Source: G963422565 sp963422565 (lineage in GTDB: Bacteria > Pseudomonadota > Alphaproteobacteria > MPNO01). From it: 64,000 nt of DNA. The notes beneath the pieces are model-generated. The model did not search any database, was not told the DNA's origin, and saw nothing but the letters and a program-made list of their open reading frames with translations. Shown here one piece after another: positions 17,326 through 24,538 of this stretch. The position numbers and the translations under genes were made by a program. The stretch is from contig OY730228.1 in NCBI GenBank assembly GCA_963422565.1, positions 186,001 to 250,000 on the forward strand, given 5' to 3'. How positions within the stretch are numbered: position 1 is the stretch's first letter; each line of letters begins with the position of its first letter.

Positions 17326-18008
17326 CGCTCGCAGTGCGTGCACCGGCACCGCCGACGGTCGCCGTCATGGGGAGCGGGGCGCGGTTCCCGGTCAGGCGGA
17401 TCTACACGATCGGGCGCAACTACGCCGCCCACGCCCGGGAGACCGGTCTCGGGGGAGGAGGGGGATCGAAACCCGGCGTTTCGTTGAAGCCGACCGACTC
17501 GATCGCCGAGGCCGGGGAGGTCGCTTATCCCCCCGGCACCGAACGGCTCGAGCCGGAGGTCGAGATGGTCGCGGCGATCGGCGCCGGCGGGGCGGACGTG
17601 GCGCGGGGCGATGCCGCCGGGCTCGTCTTCGGCTATGCGGTCGGGTTCGACCTCATCCGCCGCGACGTGATGCATGCCTGCATCGCCGATCAGCATTCAT
17701 GGGATCTGTGCAAGAGCTTCGACGGCGCTTCGCCGATCGGCCCCATCGCCCCGGTCGAGGCCGTCGGTCATCTCCGAACCGGCGCCATCACGCTTGCGGT
17801 CAACGACGCCGAACGTCAGCGCGGCGACCTCTCCGACATGATCTGGGACGTGCCGGAGATTCTGTCGCGCTTGTCCGCGTTGAGCCGCCTCGAGCCCGGT
17901 GATCTGGTGTTCACCGGGACGCCGAGGGGCCCGGGAGCCGTCGATCGCGGCGACCTGCTCGTAGGCCGCATCGCCGGCCTTCCGCCGTTCTCGGTGAGGG
18001 TCGTCTGA
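17322..18008 (+). CDS. Fumarylacetoacetate hydrolase (FAH) family protein
   Basis: This 228-residue protein fits the short FAH fold that hydrolyses or isomerises acylpyruvate-like ketoacids with a divalent metal. It has the IYTIGRNYAAHARE entry motif, metal-site glutamates in LEPEVEMVAAIG, the Asp of GYAVGFDLIRRD, and the LEPGDLVFTGTPRG block. It overlaps the stop of the ANL-like gene by 4 bp. It is the third gene of the Fe-S operon. This copy keeps the metal ligands, unlike the homologue at 20687-21493. Confidence 0.9.
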   Translation: MTLAVRAPAPPTVAVMGSGARFPVRRIYTIGRNYAAHARETGLGGGGGSKPGVSLKPTDSIAEAGEVAYPPGTERLEPEVEMVAAIGAGGADVARGDAAGLVFGYAVGFDLIRRDVMHACIADQHSWDLCKSFDGASPIGPIAPVEAVGHLRTGAITLAVNDAERQRGDLSDMIWDVPEILSRLSALSRLEPGDLVFTGTPRGPGAVDRGDLLVGRIAGLPPFSVRVV

Positions 18009-18035
18009 TCGGGCGCCGGCTGCTGCTGCCGGGGA

Positions 18036-18500
18036 TCATGGACCGCCGCCCCGGATCTCCGCCTCATCCAGATCCTCCACGCCCTCGAGCGCGCCCTCGT
18101 CGAGCCGCGCCGCGCGCAAGACCGCCTTGTACAGCCGCGTTCCCTCGAGCCGCGCGCCGCGCAGGTCCGCGTCGGTCAGATCCGCGCGGATCAACTCGGC
18201 CCGCGACAGATCTGCGCCGCGCAAATCTGCGCCATTCAGGTCGGCGTCGTGGAGGAGCGCCCCGCTCAGGTCAGCGCCCGCGAAGTCCGCCCTTCTGAGC
18301 CGCGCGCGCCGAAGCTCGGCTCGCCGAAGACTCGCGCGCGCGAAGCGGGCGCCGTCGAGCGTGTGGGCGTGAAAATTCACCCCGTCGAGCGGGGTGTCGC
18401 AGAAGTCCGCGGGGGCGCCCGATTTGCCTCCGCTCAGAACCCAGGAGAGATGCCGTGCGATCATGCGGTCGCGCTCGGTTCCGGTCGTCGCGCGTTCCAT
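18036..18500 (-). CDS. Pentapeptide-repeat protein
   Basis: This 154-residue protein is dominated by tandem pentapeptide repeats of the A(D/N)Lxx type, for example ADLNGADLRGADLSRAELIR, running from about residue 45 to 130. These fold into a right-handed quadrilateral beta-helix. The first 30 residues are not repetitive. Roles range from DNA mimicry and gyrase protection to unknown; nothing here distinguishes them. The gene is convergent with the FAH gene and sits next to tRNA-Gly. The ATG used gives a compact protein; the frame continues upstream through the tRNA and is rejected. Confidence 0.87.
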   Translation of the reverse strand: MERATTGTERDRMIARHLSWVLSGGKSGAPADFCDTPLDGVNFHAHTLDGARFARASLRRAELRRARLRRADFAGADLSGALLHDADLNGADLRGADLSRAELIRADLTDADLRGARLEGTRLYKAVLRAARLDEGALEGVEDLDEAEIRGGGP

Positions 18501-18608
18501 GTCTCGGTTCTCCACTCGGACGCGGCGGTCGGCGGTCTCGATCCGTCGTGGACCGACGGGCGGCACGATAGGGCGGTGCGGCAGCCCGTCGGGTCGATGC
18601 GGAGGAGT

Positions 18609-18682
18609 TGGAGCGGGCAGCGGGAATCGAACCCGCACGAGCAGCTTGGGAAGCTGCCAGGCTACCATTACATCATGCCCGC
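18609..18682 (-). tRNA. tRNA-Gly (CCC anticodon)
   Basis: The reverse strand folds as a complete 74-nt tRNA. The acceptor stem pairs GCGGGCA with TGCCCGC. The anticodon stem GCAGC/GCTGC encloses the loop TTCCCAA, giving anticodon CCC for glycine. The T-arm carries GGTTCGATTCC, and the 3' CCA is encoded in the DNA at 18609-18611. Confidence 0.95.
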
Positions 18683-18756
18683 CCGCGCGTTATTCTAGCC
18701 GCCGGGCGTGTGCGGGCAAGCGGCCCTGCTTGCCGACGCCGCGATGTCGGAAGCGG

Positions 18757-19182
18757 ATGGCGGCCAGGACGAGCGAGACTCTGTCGGGGCGGTTGGCGAG
18801 CGGGATCGGGCAGGGACGCCATTTCACCCGGCTCGGCTGGGCGCGCCGCCAGTTCGTCGAGGCGCTGGGCATCGATCCCTATCCGGGAACGCTGAACGTC
18901 ATCCTCGACGATCCCGATGCGATGACGGTCTGGGTCCGCCTCAAGCGATCGCCCGGGATCAGGATCGTGAATCCGAACGACGGCCCGCATGACTGCGACG
19001 CGCGCTGTTACAGGGTGTCCGTCGAGGGCCGTGTCGGCGGCGCGATCGTCGCGCCCGAGGTTGGCGGATATCCACCGGCGCAGATCGAGGTGATCGCGCA
19101 AGCCCGGCTGCGGACGCTGCTCGGTATCGAGGACGGCGACCCCATTCGTCTCGAGGTCGCGCGGAGCGAGTTCCGGGGATGA
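18757..19182 (+). CDS. DUF120 protein, homologue of archaeal CTP-dependent riboflavin kinase
   Basis: This 141-residue protein carries the whole DUF120/RibK domain normally found in archaea. The glycine-rich GIGQGRHFTRLGW segment and the nucleotide-binding PYPGTLNV motif are intact, and the closing block ARLRTLLGIEDGDPIRLEV matches archaeal enzymes. Archaeal RibK makes FMN from riboflavin using CTP. The stop overlaps the start of an enolase-superfamily gene (ATGA), so the pair is coupled. Bacteria normally use RibF, so this protein may act on another substrate. Assignment to the family is strong; the activity is unproven. Confidence 0.83.
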   Translation: MAARTSETLSGRLASGIGQGRHFTRLGWARRQFVEALGIDPYPGTLNVILDDPDAMTVWVRLKRSPGIRIVNPNDGPHDCDARCYRVSVEGRVGGAIVAPEVGGYPPAQIEVIAQARLRTLLGIEDGDPIRLEVARSEFRG

Positions 19183-20258
19183 GCCGGTACAGGGCCGCGA
19201 AGGCGGAGCTCTGGCGCTATCCGCTGTCGGGGCCGACCGGAGGCTCGGGGGTGACGGCGGTCGATCTCGTCGTCGTGGATCTCGAGGACGATAGGGGGCG
19301 GAGCGGCACCGGGTTCAGCTATGCGCTCGGCGGCGGTGGCGCGGCGGTCCTCGCGGCGGCGCGGGACCTGCTCGAGCGCCTGGTCCTCGATGCGCCCTGC
19401 ATACCGCCTCAGGCTCTCTGGCGGCGGCTCGCCGCTTCCCTCGACCGCCTCGGCCGCGGCACCGGCTATGTCGCGATCGCCGCGATCGATCTCGCGGCGT
19501 GGGATCTCCACGCCAAGACGTTCGCGCAGCCTCTCTACGCCGCGCTCGGCGGGGTCCGGCGAACCGTCCCCGTCTACGGCTCGGGCGGGTTTCGCCCCGA
19601 TCAGCCGCCCGACGAGACGCTCGCCCAGACCCTCCGATATGCCGAGCGCGGCTGCAAGGCGGTCAAGCTGCGCGTTGCCGGAGCGCCCGCCGATGTCGAT
19701 CGCATGCGGATCGTGGCTGAGGGGCGGCCCGCCGATATCGACGTGATGGTCGATGCCAACCAGCGCTGCGACCTCCCGCGGGCGCGCTGGCTCGCCGGGC
19801 AGTGCGCTCGTGCGGGCGCGCTGTTTCTGGAGGAGCCGCTACCGGCGTCGGAGTTGGCGGCCTATTCGGCCCTCGCCGCCCGATCTCCGGTGGCCATCGC
19901 GGCCGGCGAGCATCTCCAGGGAGTCGCCGAGGTCGCGCCCTTCCTTGACGAACGCGCGCTGGCCATCGTTCAGCCGGACCTGGCCATGATGGGCGGGCTG
20001 TCGGAATGTTTCCGGGCGGCCCAGGTCGCTGAGGCGCGCGGCGTCAGCGTAACGCCGCATTTCCTCCCCGCGCTGTTCGTCCATCTGGCCTGTGCTTGCC
20101 CCAACGTCACATGGCTCGAGGATTTCCCGCTCCTGGAGCCGCTCTTTCGGGATCCGGTAACGATGAACGATGCGGGGGAGATCGGCCCGTCGGAGACGCC
20201 CGGGCACGGCTTCCGCTGGGCGGACGGCGCACGGGAAGAGTTCCGAAGCGCGATGTAG
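19179..20258 (+). CDS. Mandelate racemase / muconate lactonizing enzyme (enolase superfamily) protein
   Basis: This 359-residue enzyme has the capping domain and barrel of the MR subgroup. The barrel shows a KLR motif (AVKLRV) where KxK is usual, metal ligands in DANQR, EEPLP and AAGEH, the Asp of QPDLAMMGG, and the His of VTPHF, the Asp-His dyad of MR-type enzymes. It would abstract a proton next to a carboxylate, as in sugar-acid dehydratases. It is translationally coupled to the DUF120 gene. The KxR variation makes the acid/base set unusual and the substrate unclear. Confidence 0.88.
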   Translation: MSRYRAAKAELWRYPLSGPTGGSGVTAVDLVVVDLEDDRGRSGTGFSYALGGGGAAVLAAARDLLERLVLDAPCIPPQALWRRLAASLDRLGRGTGYVAIAAIDLAAWDLHAKTFAQPLYAALGGVRRTVPVYGSGGFRPDQPPDETLAQTLRYAERGCKAVKLRVAGAPADVDRMRIVAEGRPADIDVMVDANQRCDLPRARWLAGQCARAGALFLEEPLPASELAAYSALAARSPVAIAAGEHLQGVAEVAPFLDERALAIVQPDLAMMGGLSECFRAAQVAEARGVSVTPHFLPALFVHLACACPNVTWLEDFPLLEPLFRDPVTMNDAGEIGPSETPGHGFRWADGAREEFRSAM

Positions 20259-20364
20259 CGGCGAGTCTCGCTGCGGATTCGTACGCTTCGATCCGGCTTT
20301 CCGGCATCGGTCGGGCCGGGGGCGATGTGGGTAACGCGCCGGCATCGTCGAGGTCTTCGATCGA

Positions 20365-20604
20365 GGGAGAGGAACGAAGACATCGGGGCCGCGCTGCGTT
20401 ACGCGTCCCGTGGGCGTGCGCGCTGCGGTTCTGGCGCGGATTCTGCGCGGGTTGTGGGACGGCTCTGCGTTCGAGCGACAGGCGTCGGGCTATATTGTCC
20501 AGGTGTAGGTCGTCGCGTATCGGGATCTGGAGAAGGCGGCGTGCGCGGTGAAGCCGGAGCGATGGAAGGCGATCATGGGAGAGCTTGCACAGGAGCCGAT
20601 CGGG
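20365..20604 (+). pseudogene. Fragment of an Rpn/DUF4351-family (putative recombination-promoting nuclease) gene
   Basis: Translation in shifting frames gives ALRYASRGR, then AVLARILRGLWDGSAFERQA, then a TAG stop at 20505, then VAYRDLEKAACAVKPERW and MGELAQE. The same stretches occur in the copy at 49782-50279, where they lie next to the C-terminal LLERRFGPLP region typical of DUF4351. Here both ends are missing and there is at least one frameshift and one in-frame stop. It occupies most of the otherwise gene-free 428 bp between the enolase-superfamily gene and the next FAH-like gene. Confidence 0.78.
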
Positions 20605-20686
20605 TTGTGCCCCGGCTATCGCCCCCCGGGCGCCTGCCGATGAGGACCTCTTCGCCGAAACGAGAATCGCCGGCGGTGCGGGAAGG

Positions 20687-21493
20687 ATGAGGCTGGCCCG
20701 TTACAACGCCGACCGGTTGGGTCTGGTGCGGAACGAGCAGTTGATCGACGTTACCGAGGCCGCGGCGGCGGCCGCAGGCGGACGGGGCGGGCCGCCGGCG
20801 ATCGGGGATTTGCTGATCGGGGCGCTCGATATCGTCTCGGACCGAGCGCGGGAGCTCGGCAAATGGGGTTTCGTGCAGCTTCATGCGAATGTCCTGCTGC
20901 GGAGCCCGGTTGCTGCGCCCGGCAGAATCCTGGTAGCGCCGCAAGTTCGGTCCGTCCGAGACTCGGATTTGCCCGGCTGGCATCCCGGCGGCCCGGTTGC
21001 GGTCGGGCCTGGGGAGGGGGTGAGGCTCGCAGACCCGGAACAGCGGGTCTCCTGCGCGGCTGGGCTGGCCCTCGTCGTCGGTTCCTCGATCGCCGAGGCG
21101 TCGCGGGAACGGGCGCTCGAAGCGATCGCCGGCTATGCGGTGGGGCTCCATGCGAAGCCTCTCGGGGTGGGGTTGCCGGAACTCTCGGGCGGGGTTGCAA
21201 GCGTTACGGTGCTCGGGCCGTGGCTAGTCACCGCGGACGAGATCGAAGACCCCGATGGGCTATGTTGCCGGTTCCGCCGGGATGGCGATTCGGACGACGC
21301 CGCGCCGGAGGTCGCGCTTTCCCGCGACTGTCGAGCGCTCGTCGCCGGCGCGTCACGGCTCCAGACGCTCCATCCGGGCGATGTCCTCCTTGCTTGCGGG
21401 CCCGGTCCCGCGGTCGATGCGAGCATGGGCGATACGATCGCCTGCGGGATTTCGGGAATCGGCGAGATGCGCGTCGCTGTCCACGCAGGGTAG
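20687..21493 (+). CDS. FAH-family homologue lacking the metal ligands
   Basis: This 268-residue protein aligns along the whole FAH fold: MRLARYN opening, LLRSPVAAPGRILVAP core, LHPGDVLLACGPGP and a closing GISGIGEMRVAV. The positions that hold the metal in active members are changed: the Glu-x-Glu block reads SCAAGLALVVG, and the downstream Asp block reads GYAVGLHAKP. It therefore probably has no classical hydrolase activity. It stands alone after a pseudogene remnant, and the start lacks a well-spaced Shine-Dalgarno. It could be a binding protein or a decaying enzyme. Confidence 0.75.
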   Translation: MRLARYNADRLGLVRNEQLIDVTEAAAAAAGGRGGPPAIGDLLIGALDIVSDRARELGKWGFVQLHANVLLRSPVAAPGRILVAPQVRSVRDSDLPGWHPGGPVAVGPGEGVRLADPEQRVSCAAGLALVVGSSIAEASRERALEAIAGYAVGLHAKPLGVGLPELSGGVASVTVLGPWLVTADEIEDPDGLCCRFRRDGDSDDAAPEVALSRDCRALVAGASRLQTLHPGDVLLACGPGPAVDASMGDTIACGISGIGEMRVAVHAG

Positions 21494-21497
21494 CCTC

Positions 21498-21815
21498 TCA
21501 CCCATCCCCGCCCGGGCGCGGGCGGCGGAACCACATGGCGAGATCGAAGGTGTTGAGATTGCCGGCGTGAAGCATTTCGGTCACCGTCACCACGATATCG
21601 GTCGCGGTTGCCGCTTCCGTCGACACGAACGGCAGGAAGACCCTGTCCTCCATCTCGATCTTGTTGGCGAACAGCCGGGCGCCGGCCGTCAGCAGTTGCT
21701 GGACCACCTTGTCGGGGACGGCGTCCGTGGTTCCGGCATCGAGTGCCCGTTCGGCGACCGCGAGCGCCGTCGCTGCGGCTTCCTTCACCGCGGCGATATC
21801 GTCAGGTGACGACAT
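21498..21815 (-). CDS. Small protein of unknown function linked to a Rieske protein
   Basis: I do not recognise this 105-residue protein. It is soluble, mostly helical by composition, with Ala-rich segments at residues 10-35, and a C-terminal FDLAMWFRRPRPGGDG tail. There is no signal peptide, membrane segment or cysteine. Its start lies 14 bp inside the end of the Rieske gene on the same strand, so it is very likely its partner, perhaps an oxygenase accessory subunit or electron-transfer adaptor. The frame is open with family-like codon use throughout. Confidence 0.65.
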   Translation of the reverse strand: MSSPDDIAAVKEAAATALAVAERALDAGTTDAVPDKVVQQLLTAGARLFANKIEMEDRVFLPFVSTEAATATDIVVTVTEMLHAGNLNTFDLAMWFRRPRPGGDG

Positions 21816-22164
21816 AGACCTCTCCGTCGTCGACCTTCACCTCATAGGGCTTCAGCCGGACCCGCCGGTCGCCCGGATGCCGCCCGGTCTTGAGGTTGTA
21901 CTCATAGCCGTGCCACGGGCAGACGATATGAATGTCGGTCTCCGAAAAGCGCAGCCCCTTGCTGGTCATGTCCTCGCCCAGCATTTCCTCGACCTTGCCG
22001 AGTATCTTCCCTTGACAGACCGGTCCGCCCTGGTGAACGCAGTTGTTCTCATAGGCGTAGAACGCGCCGTCGATGCGGAAGACGCCGATCTCCAACTCTC
22101 CCCGGACGATGATCTTGCGATCGCGCTCGCCGAAATCGGCTTCCTGACCGACATAGATATCCAC
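21802..22164 (-). CDS. Rieske-type [2Fe-2S] ferredoxin with a long inter-motif insertion
   Basis: This 120-residue soluble Rieske protein binds its cluster through C42-x-H44 and C82-PW-H85. The spacing between the two motifs is 37 residues rather than the usual 15-17, because of an insertion containing VEEMLGEDMTSKG. No signal peptide or membrane anchor is seen, so it is a cytoplasmic ferredoxin or a free-standing oxygenase domain. The gene overlaps the small unknown gene downstream. No oxygenase catalytic subunit is adjacent, so its electron acceptor is unknown. Confidence 0.9.
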   Translation of the reverse strand: MDIYVGQEADFGERDRKIIVRGELEIGVFRIDGAFYAYENNCVHQGGPVCQGKILGKVEEMLGEDMTSKGLRFSETDIHIVCPWHGYEYNLKTGRHPGDRRVRLKPYEVKVDDGEVYVVT

Positions 22165-22236
22165 TGCTTGCGTTCCTTCCCCAAGGATGATCCAACCGAA
22201 GAGGGCGAGTCTAGCGCGATGCGCCCCGTTACTCCA

Positions 22237-22277
22237 TCACGGCACGCGGGCCGATTACGGCGCCCGCGTGCCCGTGA
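22237..22277. repeat. Long near-perfect inverted repeat upstream of the Rieske gene
   Basis: GGCACGCGGGC at 22241-22251 pairs perfectly with GCCCGCGTGCC at 22262-22272 around a 10-nt loop, and the stem extends with TCAC/GTGA across a single bulged C. No T-tract follows on either strand, so it is not a canonical terminator. It lies about 73 bp before the Rieske start and could be a 5' leader hairpin or protein-binding site. Confidence 0.6.
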
Positions 22278-22302
22278 AGAAAACCCGCGCGCGAACCGCG
22301 GG
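22276..22302 (-). terminator. Rho-independent terminator of the haloacid dehalogenase-like gene
   Basis: On the reverse strand CCCGCG pairs with CGCGGG around a 7-nt loop and is followed directly by TTTTCTTC. It begins 13 bp after the stop of the dehalogenase-like gene on the same strand. Confidence 0.72.
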
Positions 22303-22315
22303 CGTCACGCCGAGG

Positions 22316-23002
22316 TCAGCCCAGGACCAGGGCCGGAAGGTCTTCCAGTCCGGTCACCTCGGCATGGATGTCGCCTGGCAGGCGTTCGGCGCCCTGGCCG
22401 AACCGATTGATCCAGACGACCCTGAATCCAAAGGCGGCGGCGCCCTTCGCATCCCAGCCGTTGGCGGACTGGAAGGCGATCCGCGCGGCGGGCAGCTTCA
22501 ACTCGTCGGCGGCCAGTCGGTAAACGCTCGGATGCGGTTTGAAGATGCCGATACGGTCGACCGACAGCACGTTGTCGATGAGCTCGCCGAGCCTGGCGTT
22601 TTTCACCGCCGAGTAGAGCATCGTTGAGGAGCCGTTGGACAGGATCGCCGTTCGGACCCCCGCCTCCTTGACCCGCCTCAGCGCCGCGTCGACGTCCGGA
22701 TAGGCTTCCAGCGACAAGTAGAGCTGCATGAGCTCCGCCCGGAGCGGCGGGTCGTCGAGTCCCACATGCTCCATCGCATAGTCGAGGGCGGCGCCGGTGA
22801 CTTGCCAGAAATCCTCGTATTCGCCCATCAGGCTCCGCAGCCACGTATATTCGAGCTGTTTCTGACGCCAGAGCCGCGACATCTCGACGGCGCGCGCACC
22901 GATATCGCCGCGGCAGCGATCTACGGCGGAATGGACATCGAACAACGTGCCGTAGGCGTCAAAGACGCAGGCAGAAATGGCTTGGGATCCGGTTGCCGTC
23001 AC
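22316..23002 (-). CDS. Haloacid dehalogenase type II (HAD superfamily) protein
   Basis: This 228-residue protein matches L-2-haloacid dehalogenases. The nucleophile is Asp15 in FDAYGTLFD, motif II is SNGS, motif III is the Lys of GIFKPHP, and the acidic motif lies in SANGWDAKGAAAFGF. The GTG start is chosen because GGAGG sits eight bases before it; an in-frame ATG at 23035 is possible. The enzyme would remove halide from short 2-halo acids, or act as a small-molecule phosphatase. It is a single gene with its own terminator, divergent from dapA. Confidence 0.87.
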   Translation of the reverse strand: MTATGSQAISACVFDAYGTLFDVHSAVDRCRGDIGARAVEMSRLWRQKQLEYTWLRSLMGEYEDFWQVTGAALDYAMEHVGLDDPPLRAELMQLYLSLEAYPDVDAALRRVKEAGVRTAILSNGSSTMLYSAVKNARLGELIDNVLSVDRIGIFKPHPSVYRLAADELKLPAARIAFQSANGWDAKGAAAFGFRVVWINRFGQGAERLPGDIHAEVTGLEDLPALVLG

Positions 23003-23184
23003 GGCCCGTTCCTCCGATCTTCGAGGCTGCCGCACTATAGGCGAAATCCGTCGCCGCGGGGCGTCATCGGACGCCGGCCGGGCGGCGTCATCCCGCCTTC
23101 CGCTTGCCGGTCGGCCGCGACTCGGCTACTCTGCACTGGGATCGTGAGCGCTGGGGCGGGAGTGCGGCCATCAAGGAGGCAGGG

Positions 23185-24060
23185 ATGTTCAGCGGCTCGA
23201 TATGCGCCTTGATCACGCCGTTTAGGAATGGCGCGGTGGACGAAGACCGGTTTGCCGAATTCGTCGACTGGCAGATCGGGGAGGGGACCCAGGGTGTCGT
23301 ACCCTGCGGTACCACGGGGGAATCGCCGACGCTGAGCCATGACGAGCACCGCCGGGTTACCGAGATCTGCATCGGGGTCGCCAGGGGGCGCGTGCCGGTG
23401 ATCGCCGGCACCGGGTCCAACTCGACGGCCGAGGCGGTCGCGCTGACACGGCATGCAAAGGAGGCCGGCGCGGATGCCGCCCTTGTCGTGACGCCGTACT
23501 ACAACAAGCCGACCCAGGAAGGTCTGTACCGGCATTTCAAGGCGTTGAACGATGACGTCGATCTGCCGATCATCATCTACAACATTCCCGGACGTTCGGT
23601 GATCGACATGACCGTCGAGACGATGGCGCGGCTGTCGGCGCTTTCCAATATCGTCGGGGTCAAGGATGCGACGGCCGACGTCTCGCGCGCGACGAGCCAG
23701 CGCCTGGCGGCGAGCGAGGGGTTCTGTCAGCTTTCGGGCGAGGACGTGACCCAGGTGGGTTTCCTCGCCCAGGGTGGCGACGGCTGCATCTCGGTGACCG
23801 CCAATGTCGCGCCCAAGCCGATGTCGCAGATGCACGATGCGTGGCGGATAGGCGAGGTCGAGACGGTTCAGAGGTTGAACGAGCGGCTGATGCCGCTCCA
23901 CTCGGGGCTGTTCTGCGAGACTAGCCCGGGGCCGGTGAAGTACGGCGCCAGCCTGCTCGGCAAGTGCGGCCCCGATACCCGTCTGCCGCTGTGCGAGATC
24001 GCGGAATCCTCGAAGCGTGTCGTCGAGGACGCGATGCGGTCGGCGGGGCTGCTCAACTGA
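23185..24060 (+). CDS. dapA: 4-hydroxy-tetrahydrodipicolinate synthase
   Basis: This 291-residue enzyme condenses pyruvate with aspartate semialdehyde in lysine and diaminopimelate synthesis. It has the CGTTGESPTLS motif, the catalytic YNIPGR segment with its Tyr, and the Schiff-base Lys in GVKDAT. The ATG is set by AAGGAGG at 23173. Length is standard (about 290-295). It is followed after 4 bp by smpB, the usual alphaproteobacterial dapA-smpB pair, which also identifies this as core chromosome. Confidence 0.96.
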   Translation: MFSGSICALITPFRNGAVDEDRFAEFVDWQIGEGTQGVVPCGTTGESPTLSHDEHRRVTEICIGVARGRVPVIAGTGSNSTAEAVALTRHAKEAGADAALVVTPYYNKPTQEGLYRHFKALNDDVDLPIIIYNIPGRSVIDMTVETMARLSALSNIVGVKDATADVSRATSQRLAASEGFCQLSGEDVTQVGFLAQGGDGCISVTANVAPKPMSQMHDAWRIGEVETVQRLNERLMPLHSGLFCETSPGPVKYGASLLGKCGPDTRLPLCEIAESSKRVVEDAMRSAGLLN

Positions 24061-24064
24061 CCGC

Positions 24065-24538
24065 ATGAGCGCAAAGCCGGCGCCCGCCCGGCGCGTCACG
24101 ACGGAGAACCGCAAGGCCCGGCGGGACTATCGGATCGAGGACACGTTCGAGGCGGGTCTCGCGCTCAGCGGCAGCGAGGTCAAGTCGCTGCGCGGCGGCC
24201 GAGCCAGTATCGGCGAATCCTATGCGCGCCCGGTCGAAGGCGAGATATTCCTCGTCAACGCCCATATCAACGAATATCCTCAGGCCGGAATCGCGAATCA
24301 CGAGCCGCGCCGGCCAAGAAAGCTGTTGCTGCGCAGGCGGGAGATCGACCGGTTGGTCGGAGCGGTGCAGCGCGACGGCGCGACCCTCGTGCCGCTCAGG
24401 CTCTACTTCAACGAGCGCGGGATCGCCAAGCTGCTGATCGGCCTCGCCTACGGCAAGCGCAAGCACGACAAGCGCCAGGACGAGAAGAAGCGGGACTGGG
24501 AACGGGCGCGCGGCCGGCTGCTGCGTGCAAAGGGCTGA
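24065..24538 (+). CDS. smpB: SsrA-binding protein SmpB
   Basis: This 157-residue RNA-binding protein delivers tmRNA to stalled ribosomes. It contains the family blocks ENRKARRDY, GLALSGSEVKSLR, FLVNAHINEY and the basic tail GLAYGKRKHDKRQ with KKRDW. Length is normal. It starts 4 bp after dapA. The tmRNA gene ssrA itself is not in the window. Confidence 0.97.
   Translation: MSAKPAPARRVTTENRKARRDYRIEDTFEAGLALSGSEVKSLRGGRASIGESYARPVEGEIFLVNAHINEYPQAGIANHEPRRPRKLLLRRREIDRLVGAVQRDGATLVPLRLYFNERGIAKLLIGLAYGKRKHDKRQDEKKRDWERARGRLLRAKG

Noticed and set aside
14890..17349. Very long open frame antisense to the Fe-S/ANL operon
   Set aside because: It is an Arg/Gly/Ala-rich shadow of high-GC coding sequence, with no family-like blocks or ribosome site.
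18394..18756. Upstream extension of the DUF120 protein
   Set aside because: The open frame passes through the pentapeptide gene and the tRNA-Gly gene; the ATG at 18757 gives the natural domain start.
20365..20604. Programmed frameshift shared by the two Rpn-family copies
   Set aside because: Both break near the same point, but by different base counts, and each has further damage, so decay is simpler.
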